Below, piece after piece: positions 6,528 through 14,136 of a stretch of 15,771 nucleotides of DNA; within the stretch, counting starts at the first letter, position 1, and every line of letters begins with the position of its first letter. This stretch comes from an uncultured Clostridia bacterium (GTDB taxonomy: Bacteria > Bacillota > Clostridia > Lachnospirales > Anaerotignaceae): contig CAJUJJ010000045.1 in the NCBI GenBank assembly GCA_910586765.1, positions 1-15,771 of the forward strand, written 5' to 3'. The notes beneath the pieces are model-generated. The model worked only from the letters and a program-made list of their open reading frames with translations. It did not search any database and was not told where the DNA came from. A program made the translations under genes and the position numbers.

Positions 6528-6779
6528 ATGGACTATAAAAAAAGCTATTATTTGTCACAATATGGAATATTTATTAGTTTACTTATTCTTATTGTTGCAT
6601 CTCAAACAAATGAAAACAGCACGCTCAGAGGGATATTAATAGCAATAGGCATTATCAGTGTTATTATAAATGTTTTACAAGAAATCGCATTTTGTCGTTG
6701 CCCTTATTGTTTAGAAAGTCTGTCTACTAGAACAAAATTACCTACATATTGTCCAAAATGTGGCAGAAAATTAGAATAA
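6528..6779 (+). CDS. Small membrane protein with a C-terminal zinc ribbon
   Basis: The family is not recognised. ATG at 6528 follows AAAGGAGATG; a longer frame from TTG 6504 runs through that ribosome binding site. The 83-residue product has two hydrophobic segments, about residues 12-27 (YGIFISLLILIVASQ) and 34-55 (RGILIAIGIISVIINVLQ). A cytoplasm-type zinc ribbon follows: CPYC, then CPKCG about 20 residues later. Two membrane helices plus a terminal zinc ribbon are seen in many small Firmicute proteins without known function. It follows the RNHCP reading frame closely (38 bases after 6489) with no terminator between, so the two genes are probably one transcript. A terminator closes the operon at 6790-6817. 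Confidence 0.8.
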   Translation: MDYKKSYYLSQYGIFISLLILIVASQTNENSTLRGILIAIGIISVIINVLQEIAFCRCPYCLESLSTRTKLPTYCPKCGRKLE

Positions 6780-6789
6780 TCAAAATAAC

Positions 6790-6817
6790 AAAAGCCCTCA
6801 TTTTTTGGGGGCTTTTT
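6790..6817. terminator. Bidirectional terminator between the converging zinc-ribbon operon and recO operon
   Basis: AAAAGCCCTC (6790-6799) and GGGGGCTTTT (6807-6816) form a 10-pair stem with one G-U pair and a T-rich loop. A T-run ends it on the plus strand and a TTTT-rich tract on the minus strand. It sits in the 39-base gap between the two convergent stop codons. Confidence 0.85.
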
Positions 6818-6818
6818 A

Positions 6819-7553
6819 TCAAAACTTTATTTTTTTGTTAAAATCTCTTGTCTGCAACTGCATATTGATATGTATTGCAATATATTCTTCTAATATTTTG
6901 TACAATTCTTTCATTACTTGTTTTGAAACAGAAAACTGAAAAGCATTTTTTATATCATTTGAGAATACAAAATTCATAGCACAAATCGCTGCTGGTGAAA
7001 GCAATCTGCTGCCTCTCTTATGCTCATTGCACACCATTGCCCCTGAAATAGCATCAAAATATTGTTTTGCCTCTTTTCCACAAACACAACATTGTTGTGT
7101 CAAATTTGGCATAACGCCTGCAATTTGCAAAAATTTCATTTCAAATACACGGCTTGCTAATTCTGGAGAACATTTTCCTTTACATAATATTTGCAGTGTT
7201 TTCAAAAGCAACTGTAATACATTATCTTGTTCCATACCCATAAAAGCAGTTTTTTCCACTAAATCTATCATATACATTGCCTGTGACAGTCTATCTATAT
7301 CTAAACGTAAATCAAAAAAACTTTCTATAATATCAATCTGGTCTACATAATAATATTTTTTACTCTCATACACTTGAAAATCTCCATAGCAAAATAATTG
7401 TGTTCCAGCAAGCAATTTACTTTTTTGTTTTCTAGCTCCTTTTGCTGTTATCCATATTTTCCCCTTTTCTTTTGCCAATACAATAATCTGTTTGCTTGTT
7501 TCTCCCTTTGGCATTTCTTTTAAAACAATACCCCTAATTACTTCTGTTGCCAA
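6819..7553 (-). CDS. recO: DNA repair protein RecO
   Basis: RecO works with RecR to load RecA onto SSB-coated single-stranded DNA in gap repair. The 244-residue protein opens with the typical OB-fold start (IRGIVLKEMPKGETSKQIIVLAKEKGKIWITAKGA). It continues with the helical region and carries a cysteine cluster, QQCCVCGKEA followed by VCNEH, as in zinc-binding RecO proteins. The start is TTG at 7553 with AGGTG 5 bases upstream; no in-frame ATG lies upstream before a stop. The gene follows the small yqzL-like gene, whose stop is 8 bases before this start, and era, which is the Bacillus-type era-yqzL-recO order. It is the last gene of the long minus-strand operon. Confidence 0.95.
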   Translation of the reverse strand: MATEVIRGIVLKEMPKGETSKQIIVLAKEKGKIWITAKGARKQKSKLLAGTQLFCYGDFQVYESKKYYYVDQIDIIESFFDLRLDIDRLSQAMYMIDLVEKTAFMGMEQDNVLQLLLKTLQILCKGKCSPELASRVFEMKFLQIAGVMPNLTQQCCVCGKEAKQYFDAISGAMVCNEHKRGSRLLSPAAICAMNFVFSNDIKNAFQFSVSKQVMKELYKILEEYIAIHINMQLQTRDFNKKIKF

Positions 7554-7561
7554 TACAACAC

Positions 7562-7729
7562 CTACATTTCTAATTCTTTTTTCTGTTGTCTATTAAAATA
7601 AAATTTTCCTTTTTGTTTTTCTGCTTGTTTATAGTACAAATAATCTAATACATTTCCGCTTTTTGCAAATTTGTTCCAATACATCATTTGTTTCATATTT
7701 GCATACGCCTCTTTTCCGTACTGCGTCAT
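7562..7729 (-). CDS. yqzL: YqzL-like small protein between era and recO
   Basis: This 55-residue frame is MTQYGKEAYANMKQMMYWNK followed by FAKSGNVLDYLYYKQAEKQK and a basic tail ending KELEM. The segment W..FAKSGNVLDYLYYK resembles YqzL, the roughly 47-residue protein of unknown function encoded between era and recO in Bacillus (F..TG....YL..K pattern), and the position matches exactly. ATG at 7729 is directly preceded by an in-frame TAA and has no good ribosome binding site. The second ATG at 7696 has GAGG 11 bases upstream and would give 44 residues beginning MKQMMYW, closer to the usual length. Its stop is 8 bases before recO. I assign it by context and a short motif, so the name is provisional. 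Confidence 0.7.
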   Translation of the reverse strand: MTQYGKEAYANMKQMMYWNKFAKSGNVLDYLYYKQAEKQKGKFYFNRQQKKELEM

Positions 7730-7783
7730 TTATAGCATTAGCTTTTTCTATTTTTGTACTATATATACTGGCAAAAAACGACA

Positions 7784-8689
7784 TTATATGTTTCTGCTGT
7801 CATATCCAAAGTTTTTTAACAAAAAGTCGCTATCTCTCCAATCCTTTTTTACTTTTACCCATAACTGTAAATAAATAGGAGAGCCCAAAAGTCTTTCCAC
7901 ATCTGTTCTAGCACGAGAGCCAATTTTTTTCAGCATACTCCCTTGTTTTCCTATCACAATGCCTTTATGGGACTCCTTCTCACAATATATTGTTGCCTCT
8001 ACATCTACTAAATTTTTATCCGTTCTTTTTTTCATAGACATAATTTCTACTGCAATACCATGTGGGATTTCATCTTGAAGCAGATGCAATGCCTTTTCTC
8101 TTATAATTTCAGACACAATTTGTCTTTCTGGCTGGTCTGTCACCATATCCTCTGGAAAATACTGAGGGCCTTCTGGCAAATATTTTTGTATCACATTTAA
8201 AAGTTCTTCTGTATTTTGTCCTTTTATTGCTGAAATAGGTACTACTTCTGCAAAACGATATTCTTTTCTATAATTGTCTATCACTTGGAGCAATTTTTGT
8301 TTTTCTACAGTATCAATTTTATTGATAACTAATATAACAGGTGTTTTTACATTTTTTAAATATTCTAATACATATTTATCTTTATCCAACACTTTTTCTG
8401 TAGGCTCTATCAGCATTAACACAACATCTATTTCATTCAATGCGTTTTCTGCTGATTTTACCATATATTCCCCTAATTTATGTTTTGGTTTATGAATACC
8501 TGGTGTATCAATAAAAATACATTGAAAATTTTCTTTTGTTAATATACTTGTAATTTTATTTCTTGTTGTTTGGGGTTTATTTGAAATAATAGCAATTTTT
8601 TCTCCTATCAAATGGTTCATCAATGTTGACTTCCCTACATTTGGTCTGCCTACCAATGAAACAAAACCTGATTGAAATTTTTTTTGCAA
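7784..8689 (-). CDS. era: GTPase Era, ribosome biogenesis factor
   Basis: Era binds 16S rRNA near its 3' end during 30S subunit maturation. The TTG at 8689 is the preferred start because AGGAGG lies 7 bases upstream, overlapping the stop of the preceding glycosylase gene; an ATG at 8713 would put that site inside the frame, and a GTG at 8692 is too close to it. This gives 301 residues, the normal length. Motifs are G1 GRPNVGKS, switch/G2 TTRNKI, G3 DTPGIHKP, G4 NKID and G5 SAIKG, followed by a C-terminal KH domain with VIGKQGSMLKKIG. The upstream and downstream neighbours (udg, then yqzL and recO) are on the same transcript. Confidence 0.97.
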   Translation of the reverse strand: MQKKFQSGFVSLVGRPNVGKSTLMNHLIGEKIAIISNKPQTTRNKITSILTKENFQCIFIDTPGIHKPKHKLGEYMVKSAENALNEIDVVLMLIEPTEKVLDKDKYVLEYLKNVKTPVILVINKIDTVEKQKLLQVIDNYRKEYRFAEVVPISAIKGQNTEELLNVIQKYLPEGPQYFPEDMVTDQPERQIVSEIIREKALHLLQDEIPHGIAVEIMSMKKRTDKNLVDVEATIYCEKESHKGIVIGKQGSMLKKIGSRARTDVERLLGSPIYLQLWVKVKKDWRDSDFLLKNFGYDSRNI

Positions 8690-8702
8690 CACAATTCCTC
8701 CT

Positions 8703-9275
8703 TTATATTTCATTTTGTTCTAGCTCTATTAACTTCTGTTTAATACTTTTAAAGTCCTCCCACGCAGGACGTTTTTTACTTTCATCTCTCAGCAATGCAG
8801 AAGGGTGAAATGTAGAAGTAATCCAATATCCTTTTCTTTCTATCCATTGTCCTCTTTGTTTTGTAATACGAAATGTAGGAGAAATAATTGCTGTTCCTGC
8901 AATTCTACCCAAACACACAATAATTTTTGGTTTTACAAGCACTAGCTGATAACGCAAATAATTTAAACACGCTTCTTGTTCTTCCTCTTGAGGGTCTCTA
9001 TTATTAGGCGGTCTGCACTTTACAATATTTGCAATATACACATCATCTATTGTCAAATCAATCGCATTCAACATTTTATCTAACAGTTGCCCTGCTGGCC
9101 CCACAAATGGTATTCCTGTCAAATCCTCTTGCTGGCCAGGTCCTTCTCCTATAAACATAATATCTGCATTTCTATTTCCTTTCCCTATTACAACATTGTT
9201 TCTCGTTTCCCATAGTTTACACTTTCTACAATTATAACAAGCACCTTCTAATATTTCCCATGTTTTTTCTGCCAT
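8703..9275 (-). CDS. Type-4 uracil-DNA glycosylase with an iron-sulfur cluster
   Basis: This enzyme removes uracil from DNA to start base excision repair. It has family-4 features: the motif GEGPGQQED in the active-site region, FHPSALLR with its catalytic-loop histidine, and four cysteines spaced C-x2-C-x67-C-x15-C (about residues 16, 19, 87 and 103 from this start), the ligand pattern of the 4Fe-4S cluster in this family. The start is ATG at 9275 with GAGGTG 6 bases upstream. A GTG at 9284 overlapping the upstream stop would add three residues. The length of about 190 residues is typical. It lies in the era operon where Bacillus has no such gene, beside two small unknown genes. Confidence 0.93.
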   Translation of the reverse strand: MAEKTWEILEGACYNCRKCKLWETRNNVVIGKGNRNADIMFIGEGPGQQEDLTGIPFVGPAGQLLDKMLNAIDLTIDDVYIANIVKCRPPNNRDPQEEEQEACLNYLRYQLVLVKPKIIVCLGRIAGTAIISPTFRITKQRGQWIERKGYWITSTFHPSALLRDESKKRPAWEDFKSIKQKLIELEQNEI

Positions 9276-9280
9276 TTTTT

Positions 9281-9646
9281 TCACCTCATTTCTTTTACTT
9301 CATATATTTTAAAAAGAGATTTTAATTTTTCTTCCAAAGAATTTCCTGCTCCATAATCATAATTAGAAATAACACTTTGACTGCCTCCACCTACTGTAAT
9401 ATGTATTTTTGTATTTTTTGTTACATTATCAAACACAACTGTAGCAGTCATTTTATTCATATTACGCCATGTATAATATTCTATTACTACAACAATAACT
9501 CTTTTGCCTTCTCCAATATTAATAATATAGTTATCAATCACATCTTTTCCTATTTTTCGAATAAAATTTCCTTGTTCTTCCACCCATTTTTGTAATATTT
9601 CTGCTCCTTCTTCCGGTGAAAGTGTAATATAAATATCATTATACAT
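9281..9646 (-). CDS. Small conserved-looking protein of unknown function (possibly DUF6054-like)
   Basis: The start is ATG at 9646 with GGAAGGA about 9 bases upstream; a TTG at 9664 lies before that site. The 121-residue product is soluble, with no signal or membrane segment. It begins IYITLSPEEGAEILQKWVEE, has a strand-rich centre (KRVIVVVIEYYTWRNMNKMT), and ends with TKIHITVGGG and YDYGAGNSLEEKLKSLF. The GGG...DYGAGNS pattern recalls the DUF6054 family as I remember it, but this is uncertain. It resembles the neighbouring product encoded at 9770-10132. Its stop overlaps the extended start of the uracil-DNA glycosylase gene, so the two are translationally close. No function can be assigned. 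Confidence 0.8.
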   Translation of the reverse strand: MYNDIYITLSPEEGAEILQKWVEEQGNFIRKIGKDVIDNYIINIGEGKRVIVVVIEYYTWRNMNKMTATVVFDNVTKNTKIHITVGGGSQSVISNYDYGAGNSLEEKLKSLFKIYEVKEMR

Positions 9647-9672
9647 TATTACTATTCCTTCCAAAATTATAT

Positions 9673-9769
9673 TCAGTCGTATCTTTCATATAAAAACGGA
9701 AAATCATTATATTCAAACATTTTTATGCTTTTTATTTTATTATATTTTTCTATAGTATCAACTATAGTA
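9673..9769 (-). other. Intergenic gap inside the operon with an AT-rich inverted repeat
   Basis: This gap of just over 100 bases is the largest between genes of the operon. CTATAGT (9750-9756) and ACTATAG (9761-9767) form a 7-pair hairpin just past the stop at 9770. It lacks a following T-run on the minus strand, so it does not look like a terminator. A weak promoter candidate, TTGAAT (9716-9711) with TTATAT 17 bases downstream, lies before the gene starting at 9646. Confidence 0.35.
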
Positions 9770-10132
9770 TTATTCCTTTTCTATTTTTACTATGTAATGC
9801 AGCAATGCGTCTAATGCTTCCTCTAAATACTTCTCTGCATTACGTATACTTCCTCCCTTTTTACTTGCTGAAAGATATACTCTTGCTCCTTGTTCTGCTT
9901 CCTTTATCACAATTAAAAGTGTTACATCATTTTTAGAAAGCACTGCTGTAATGACTTCTTGTCCATTTTCAAGCGAAATACTACACACATCTGTTGTCGC
10001 TCCATCACATTGTCCCCACAAACACAATTTTTCCGCTACTTCCTGCACAGAAAGAGAAACCACTGCCTCTGCCTTTTTATTGTCGCCTTCTATAAAACGA
10101 TTTATCCAATTTCCTTTTAACACTTTTTTCAT
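9770..10132 (-). CDS. Small protein of unknown function, likely paralogue of its downstream neighbour
   Basis: The start is ATG at 10132 with GAAGGTG 6 bases upstream; a GTG at 10141 would overlap that site. The 120-residue product has a basic N-terminus (MKKVLKGNWINRF) and then VVSLSVQEVAEKLCLWG, which aligns by eye with the ITLSPEEGAEILQKWV of the neighbour. It ends with LLIVIKEAEQGARVYLSASK, then KGGSIRNAEKYLEEALDALL, similar in layout to the neighbour's final strand, glycines and helix. No membrane or signal segment is visible. It starts 15 bases after cdd and clearly belongs to the same operon. I do not recognise its family with confidence. Confidence 0.8.
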   Translation of the reverse strand: MKKVLKGNWINRFIEGDNKKAEAVVSLSVQEVAEKLCLWGQCDGATTDVCSISLENGQEVITAVLSKNDVTLLIVIKEAEQGARVYLSASKKGGSIRNAEKYLEEALDALLHYIVKIEKE

Positions 10133-10147
10133 ATTTCGCACCTTCTC

Positions 10148-10528
10148 TCACAATGTAAAACCAACAGGTAACAATTCTTTTACAGTATATGTTTTCATCT
10201 CTTTTTTTTCATTTTCTAATATCACAATACCTTCTGGCATAAATTCCAAAAGCACTTGTCTACAAATACCACAAGGCGGTGTCAACTTTTTACTATCTGA
10301 TACAATCGCTATTTTTTCAAATGTTGTTACTCCTTCTGACACTGCCTTAAATATAGCAGTTCTTTCTGCACAGCAAGTTGCTCCATAACTTGCATTTTCT
10401 ATATTGCAACCTAAAAAAATAGTTCCATTTTTATCCAGCAATGCTGCACCTACTTTAAAATGCGAATAAGGTACATAAGCATTTTCCATTGCTTTTTTTG
10501 CCTGCTCTATCAATTCCCTATCTGTCAT
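10148..10528 (-). CDS. cdd: Cytidine deaminase
   Basis: It deaminates cytidine and deoxycytidine to uridine and deoxyuridine in pyrimidine salvage, as a zinc-dependent homotetramer in the cytosol. The start is ATG at 10528 with GGGAGGGG close upstream; the longer frame to 10588 overlaps ybeY and is not needed. The 126-residue length is typical of the homotetrameric class. Motifs are FKVGAAL, the substrate-binding NIENASYG, CAERTA with zinc ligand Cys53 and catalytic Glu55, and PCGICRQ with zinc ligands Cys86 and Cys89. It follows ybeY as in Bacillus, where dgkA lies between them. Confidence 0.97.
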   Translation of the reverse strand: MTDRELIEQAKKAMENAYVPYSHFKVGAALLDKNGTIFLGCNIENASYGATCCAERTAIFKAVSEGVTTFEKIAIVSDSKKLTPPCGICRQVLLEFMPEGIVILENEKKEMKTYTVKELLPVGFTL

Positions 10529-10577
10529 AGCGTTCCCCTCCCTATTACAATGCACAATATTTAAAACAGCAAAATGA

Positions 10578-11057
10578 TTATATTGCAAATCCTGCCTGTT
10601 GTAATATTTCTTTTTGTTTTTTTATCATTTCTTTTTCTTCTTCTGCTTCCATGTGGTCATATCCCATTAAATGAAGCATACTATGTACTGTCAAAAAAGC
10701 AATTTCTCTCTCCAATGAATGTCCATATTCTTCTGCTTGTTGTTTTGCCTTGTCAATAGAAATGACAATATCCCCCAATACTACCTCATTATTTTCATTA
10801 CAATCAATCACTTCTTCCTCCTCAAATGTACACATAGGAAATGAAAGCACATCTGTTGCTTTGTCTATATTTCTAAATTCTTTATTTAATTTTTGTATTT
10901 CTTCATTTGTTACAATAGAAACACTGATTTCACATTCAAATTCACCTTCTTTTTCAAATCCTTCATAATCAAGGCTTGTCCTTACTGCCTTTTTGACAAT
11001 TTCTTCCCACTTTTCCCCCCATTCAAATGTTGTTCTATTATCTACATACAATGTCAT
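10578..11057 (-). CDS. ybeY: Endoribonuclease YbeY, rRNA maturation factor
   Basis: This zinc-dependent endoribonuclease is involved in 16S rRNA 3'-end processing and 70S quality control. The 159-residue protein has the signature HSMLHLMGYDH, giving zinc ligands His125, His129 and His135, and the conserved DVLSFPM and LGDIVIS segments before it. ATG at 11057 overlaps the pgpH stop by 4 bases (ATGA), and AGGAGG lies 10 bases upstream inside pgpH. This order (phoH, pgpH, ybeY, later era) is conserved in Firmicutes and groups several 30S-maturation factors on one transcript. Confidence 0.97.
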   Translation of the reverse strand: MTLYVDNRTTFEWGEKWEEIVKKAVRTSLDYEGFEKEGEFECEISVSIVTNEEIQKLNKEFRNIDKATDVLSFPMCTFEEEEVIDCNENNEVVLGDIVISIDKAKQQAEEYGHSLEREIAFLTVHSMLHLMGYDHMEAEEEKEMIKKQKEILQQAGFAI

Positions 11058-13165
11058 GTTTTGTTTTCCTCCTGTTCTCCTTTTTTTTGCTTTTTCGCTG
11101 CGTCCATTTCTTCTTTTTTAGGATAGGCTACTCTATTATGATACATTCCTTTAAACACCTCTATAAACGATTTTCTTATCGTTTCTAAATCAGATATTGC
11201 AAGACCGCTTTTGTCCAGTTGTCCATCATCTAATTTATCCTTTATAAGCGTTTTTATAAATTCTTCTACATCATCTAATGACTTTCCTTGTCCTACCATA
11301 CTTCTAACTGCTGCTTCTACTGTATCCGCCATCATTACAATGGCTGACTCTCTGCTTTGAGGTACTAAACTATGATAACGATAATCCTGTTCTTTTACAT
11401 TATCAGCACCATATTGTTTTAATGCTTTATAATAAAAAAATTTTACAAGTGAATTTCCGTGATGCTCTTGTATAATATTGATAATTGCCTTAGGCAATCC
11501 CTTTTCTTTTGCCATTTGAACCCCTGCCGTAGTATGAGCAGTAATAATTTGAGTGCTACTATAAGGCTCCATTTGGTCATGAGGATTTTCACCTGCTTGA
11601 TTTTCACTAAAATACAAAGGATATTTCAATTTTCCAATATCGTGATAATATGCTCCTACTCTTGCCAATGCTGCATTCGCATCAATTTCATATGCTGCTG
11701 TTTCCGCCAAATTTGCTACAATTAAGCTATGATGATATGTTCCAGGTGCTTCAATCATAAGCCTTCTTAACAATTCATTATTTGGATTTGTTAATTCTAA
11801 AAGCCTTAAAGGTGTATTTGCTTCAAATATTGCTTCCCAAAATGGTAAGCTACCTATAGATAATATTACAGCAATCAATCCTGCTGCCCCTCCATAAGCA
11901 CTAGAGTACAGAAGTCCTTGAGAATATCCCTTTTCAAAAAATAGTCCTACTGCCATCATAGAAATAAAATTAATTACTGCCACACAAACAGCAACAGGAA
12001 AAACATATTTTCTTTTTTCTGCATATCTCATAATTAATGCCGCAAATTCTCCTGTTAATAAAAAATATAACAAAAATTCTACATCACCATTAAATACAAA
12101 ACAGCCTATAATACTAACAAAACAATTTAAAAGCAATGCCACTCTTCTACTAATTAGCAATGACACTAACATAGGAAATACACTCAATGGAATTAACGTA
12201 AAATATGGTACTTCACTCATTACCCACAACAACAATATTACTATCATATATATTGTGAAAAGTATTACCATTTCATTCTTTTTCAAGCTATGCCACTTTT
12301 TATTACTAGAATAAAAAAACAAAAATACACTTCCAAATATCAACAATACCACAACAATACTACTAAACACAGGCAATATCGTTTCTGTCGCATTTTCTGT
12401 ATTAATTAAATTCATAGCTTCAAGTTTATGGTATATTTCAGAAGTAATAATTTCTCCTTCATCTACAATCTTTTGATTTTTTTTGATAATAATATCTTCC
12501 ACTTCATCTTCTTTTTTTTGTCTCGCCAACTGCATTGCATCTGTATCCAATACAAGATTTGCTTTTAAAGCACTATTTAATACAGCCATACCCATTTCTT
12601 GTAATTCTGAATTCCATTGTGTTTGTTGAAAATTTGTATTAATCTGTTCTCTGCTTTTTTCTACCGCCTCAGCAGTTACTCCTTGTTCATAAATATCATT
12701 AATAATATTTGTACAGCTTTTTTGAAATTCCAGCTTGTCCTGTTGGCTTAGTACCTGATAGGCACTATATTGTCTCACAGATAATACCACTGGCAATTTT
12801 AACGAAGTATTTTTAATAGCATTTGAAAGACTTTCTCCTTGTTTTAGTGTTCCTTGCATTTCGTCTAATCTTTTAAAAAATCCTTCTACTTCTGAAATAG
12901 ACTGTTGTTCTATTTCTAAATCATGTTTATACAAAGGGCCAACTGTTGCAGCAGCCTCTGCCTTTTTCTTTTCTGTTGCAACAGTATCCACTTCATCTTT
13001 TAATGCTACATATCTTTGTGTTGCTACGGAACCTATTTGCACACTCTCCATTGTTTGTATATAAGAACCAGTTGCAATACAAATTACAGTAATCAAAAAT
13101 CCAATACACAATAACACAATAGAAAAATACTTCCATTCTGAAAATTTCTTTCTTTCGTTTTCCAT
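11054..13165 (-). CDS. pgpH: Seven-transmembrane HD-domain phosphohydrolase, PgpH/YqfF family
   Basis: Members of this family are membrane-bound c-di-AMP phosphodiesterases (PgpH of Listeria). The protein has an N-terminal helix (about residues 14-35), an extracytoplasmic 7TMR-HDED region to about 260, and a block of hydrophobic segments from about 264 to 445. The cytoplasmic HD domain that follows contains YHHSL, YYHDIGKLKYP with the His-Asp pair near 508-509, EHHGNS, and the late Asp in MMADTVEAA. All HD metal ligands appear intact. The start is uncertain: ATG at 13165 (703 residues) with GGAAG 8 bases upstream, or GTG at 13174 overlapping the phoH stop. Its place between phoH and ybeY is the conserved one. 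Confidence 0.95.
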   Translation of the reverse strand: MENERKKFSEWKYFSIVLLCIGFLITVICIATGSYIQTMESVQIGSVATQRYVALKDEVDTVATEKKKAEAAATVGPLYKHDLEIEQQSISEVEGFFKRLDEMQGTLKQGESLSNAIKNTSLKLPVVLSVRQYSAYQVLSQQDKLEFQKSCTNIINDIYEQGVTAEAVEKSREQINTNFQQTQWNSELQEMGMAVLNSALKANLVLDTDAMQLARQKKEDEVEDIIIKKNQKIVDEGEIITSEIYHKLEAMNLINTENATETILPVFSSIVVVLLIFGSVFLFFYSSNKKWHSLKKNEMVILFTIYMIVILLLWVMSEVPYFTLIPLSVFPMLVSLLISRRVALLLNCFVSIIGCFVFNGDVEFLLYFLLTGEFAALIMRYAEKRKYVFPVAVCVAVINFISMMAVGLFFEKGYSQGLLYSSAYGGAAGLIAVILSIGSLPFWEAIFEANTPLRLLELTNPNNELLRRLMIEAPGTYHHSLIVANLAETAAYEIDANAALARVGAYYHDIGKLKYPLYFSENQAGENPHDQMEPYSSTQIITAHTTAGVQMAKEKGLPKAIINIIQEHHGNSLVKFFYYKALKQYGADNVKEQDYRYHSLVPQSRESAIVMMADTVEAAVRSMVGQGKSLDDVEEFIKTLIKDKLDDGQLDKSGLAISDLETIRKSFIEVFKGMYHNRVAYPKKEEMDAAKKQKKGEQEENKT

Positions 13166-13170
13166 GACAT

Positions 13171-14136
13171 TCACTTCCGTTTTCTATTCTCAAATTTTTC
13201 ATAGGCTTGTATAATCTTTTGTACAAGAGGGTGTCTCACAACATCTTTATTTGTTAATGTAATGATACCTATATCCTCTATACCTGATAATATCTTTGTA
13301 GCCTCCAATAACCCTGAACGTTTTCCCTCTGCTAAGTCAATTTGTGTCAAATCCCCTGTAATGACTGCTTTGGAGCCATATCCTATTCTCGTCAAAAACA
13401 TTTTCATTTGTTCTGGTGTAGTATTTTGTGCCTCATCTAATACAATAAAAGCATTATCCAATGTACGACCTCTCATATAGGCAAGAGGGGCAACTTCTAT
13501 TAATCCCTTCTCCATATTTTTCATAAATGTATCTGCTCCCATAATTTCATGAAGTGCATCATACAATGGCCTTAAATAAGGGTCTACTTTTTGCTGCAAA
13601 TCTCCTGGTAAAAAACCTAATTTTTCTCCTGCTTCAATAGCTGGTCTTGTTAATATAATTCTATTTACTTCCTCATTTTTAAATGCTGTAATTGCCATTG
13701 CCATTGCTAAATATGTTTTTCCTGTTCCCGCTGGCCCAACACCAAATATTACTGTATTTTTTTTAATTAAATCAATATATTTTTTTTGTCCCAATGTTTT
13801 TGGCTTTACAGGTCTGCCATTCACTGTCATACAGATAAAGTCATCATATATTTTCTCTATTTCTGTTAAATCATTTTGTTCTGCTGTTTGCAATAAATAC
13901 ATTACATTCTGTTCTGTAATTTCTTCTCCCTTCTTTGCTAATACTTCCAAAGAATGTAATACATTTTCTGCATTTATAACACCTTTTTCTTCTCCTATAA
14001 TTTTAATATCATCTCCTCTATTTACAATTTGTACATGACATATTTGTTCTATCTTTTTAATATTACTATCAAATTGTCCAAATATCATACCAATATATTG
14101 ATTACCTATTTGCATCTTTTTTTCTATTTGACTCAT
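13171..14136 (-). CDS. phoH: PhoH-like ATPase (YlaK/YbeZ type)
   Basis: This is a cytoplasmic P-loop ATPase of the PhoH family, thought to act in RNA metabolism, often linked to YbeY, whose gene lies two places downstream. The 321-residue protein has an N-terminal region resembling a small RNA-binding domain (about 10-60, with IKIIGEEKGV), Walker A GPAGTGKT at 134-141, Walker B IVLDEAQNTT with DEAQ at 234-237, and sensor-like VITGDLTQIDL. ATG at 14136 overlaps the yqfD stop by 4 bases (ATGA), with GAGGAGG just upstream. Length and motif order are normal for the family. Confidence 0.97.
   Translation of the reverse strand: MSQIEKKMQIGNQYIGMIFGQFDSNIKKIEQICHVQIVNRGDDIKIIGEEKGVINAENVLHSLEVLAKKGEEITEQNVMYLLQTAEQNDLTEIEKIYDDFICMTVNGRPVKPKTLGQKKYIDLIKKNTVIFGVGPAGTGKTYLAMAMAITAFKNEEVNRIILTRPAIEAGEKLGFLPGDLQQKVDPYLRPLYDALHEIMGADTFMKNMEKGLIEVAPLAYMRGRTLDNAFIVLDEAQNTTPEQMKMFLTRIGYGSKAVITGDLTQIDLAEGKRSGLLEATKILSGIEDIGIITLTNKDVVRHPLVQKIIQAYEKFENRKRK

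Noticed and set aside
9673..9720. 15-codon minus-strand frame starting MFEYNDFPFLYERYD between the two small unknown genes
   Set aside because: It has no ribosome binding site and I know no matching family. The frame is short enough to occur by chance.
9750..9767. CTATAGT/ACTATAG hairpin as a terminator inside the operon
   Set aside because: The stem is entirely AT-rich apart from two pairs and no T-run follows on the minus strand.
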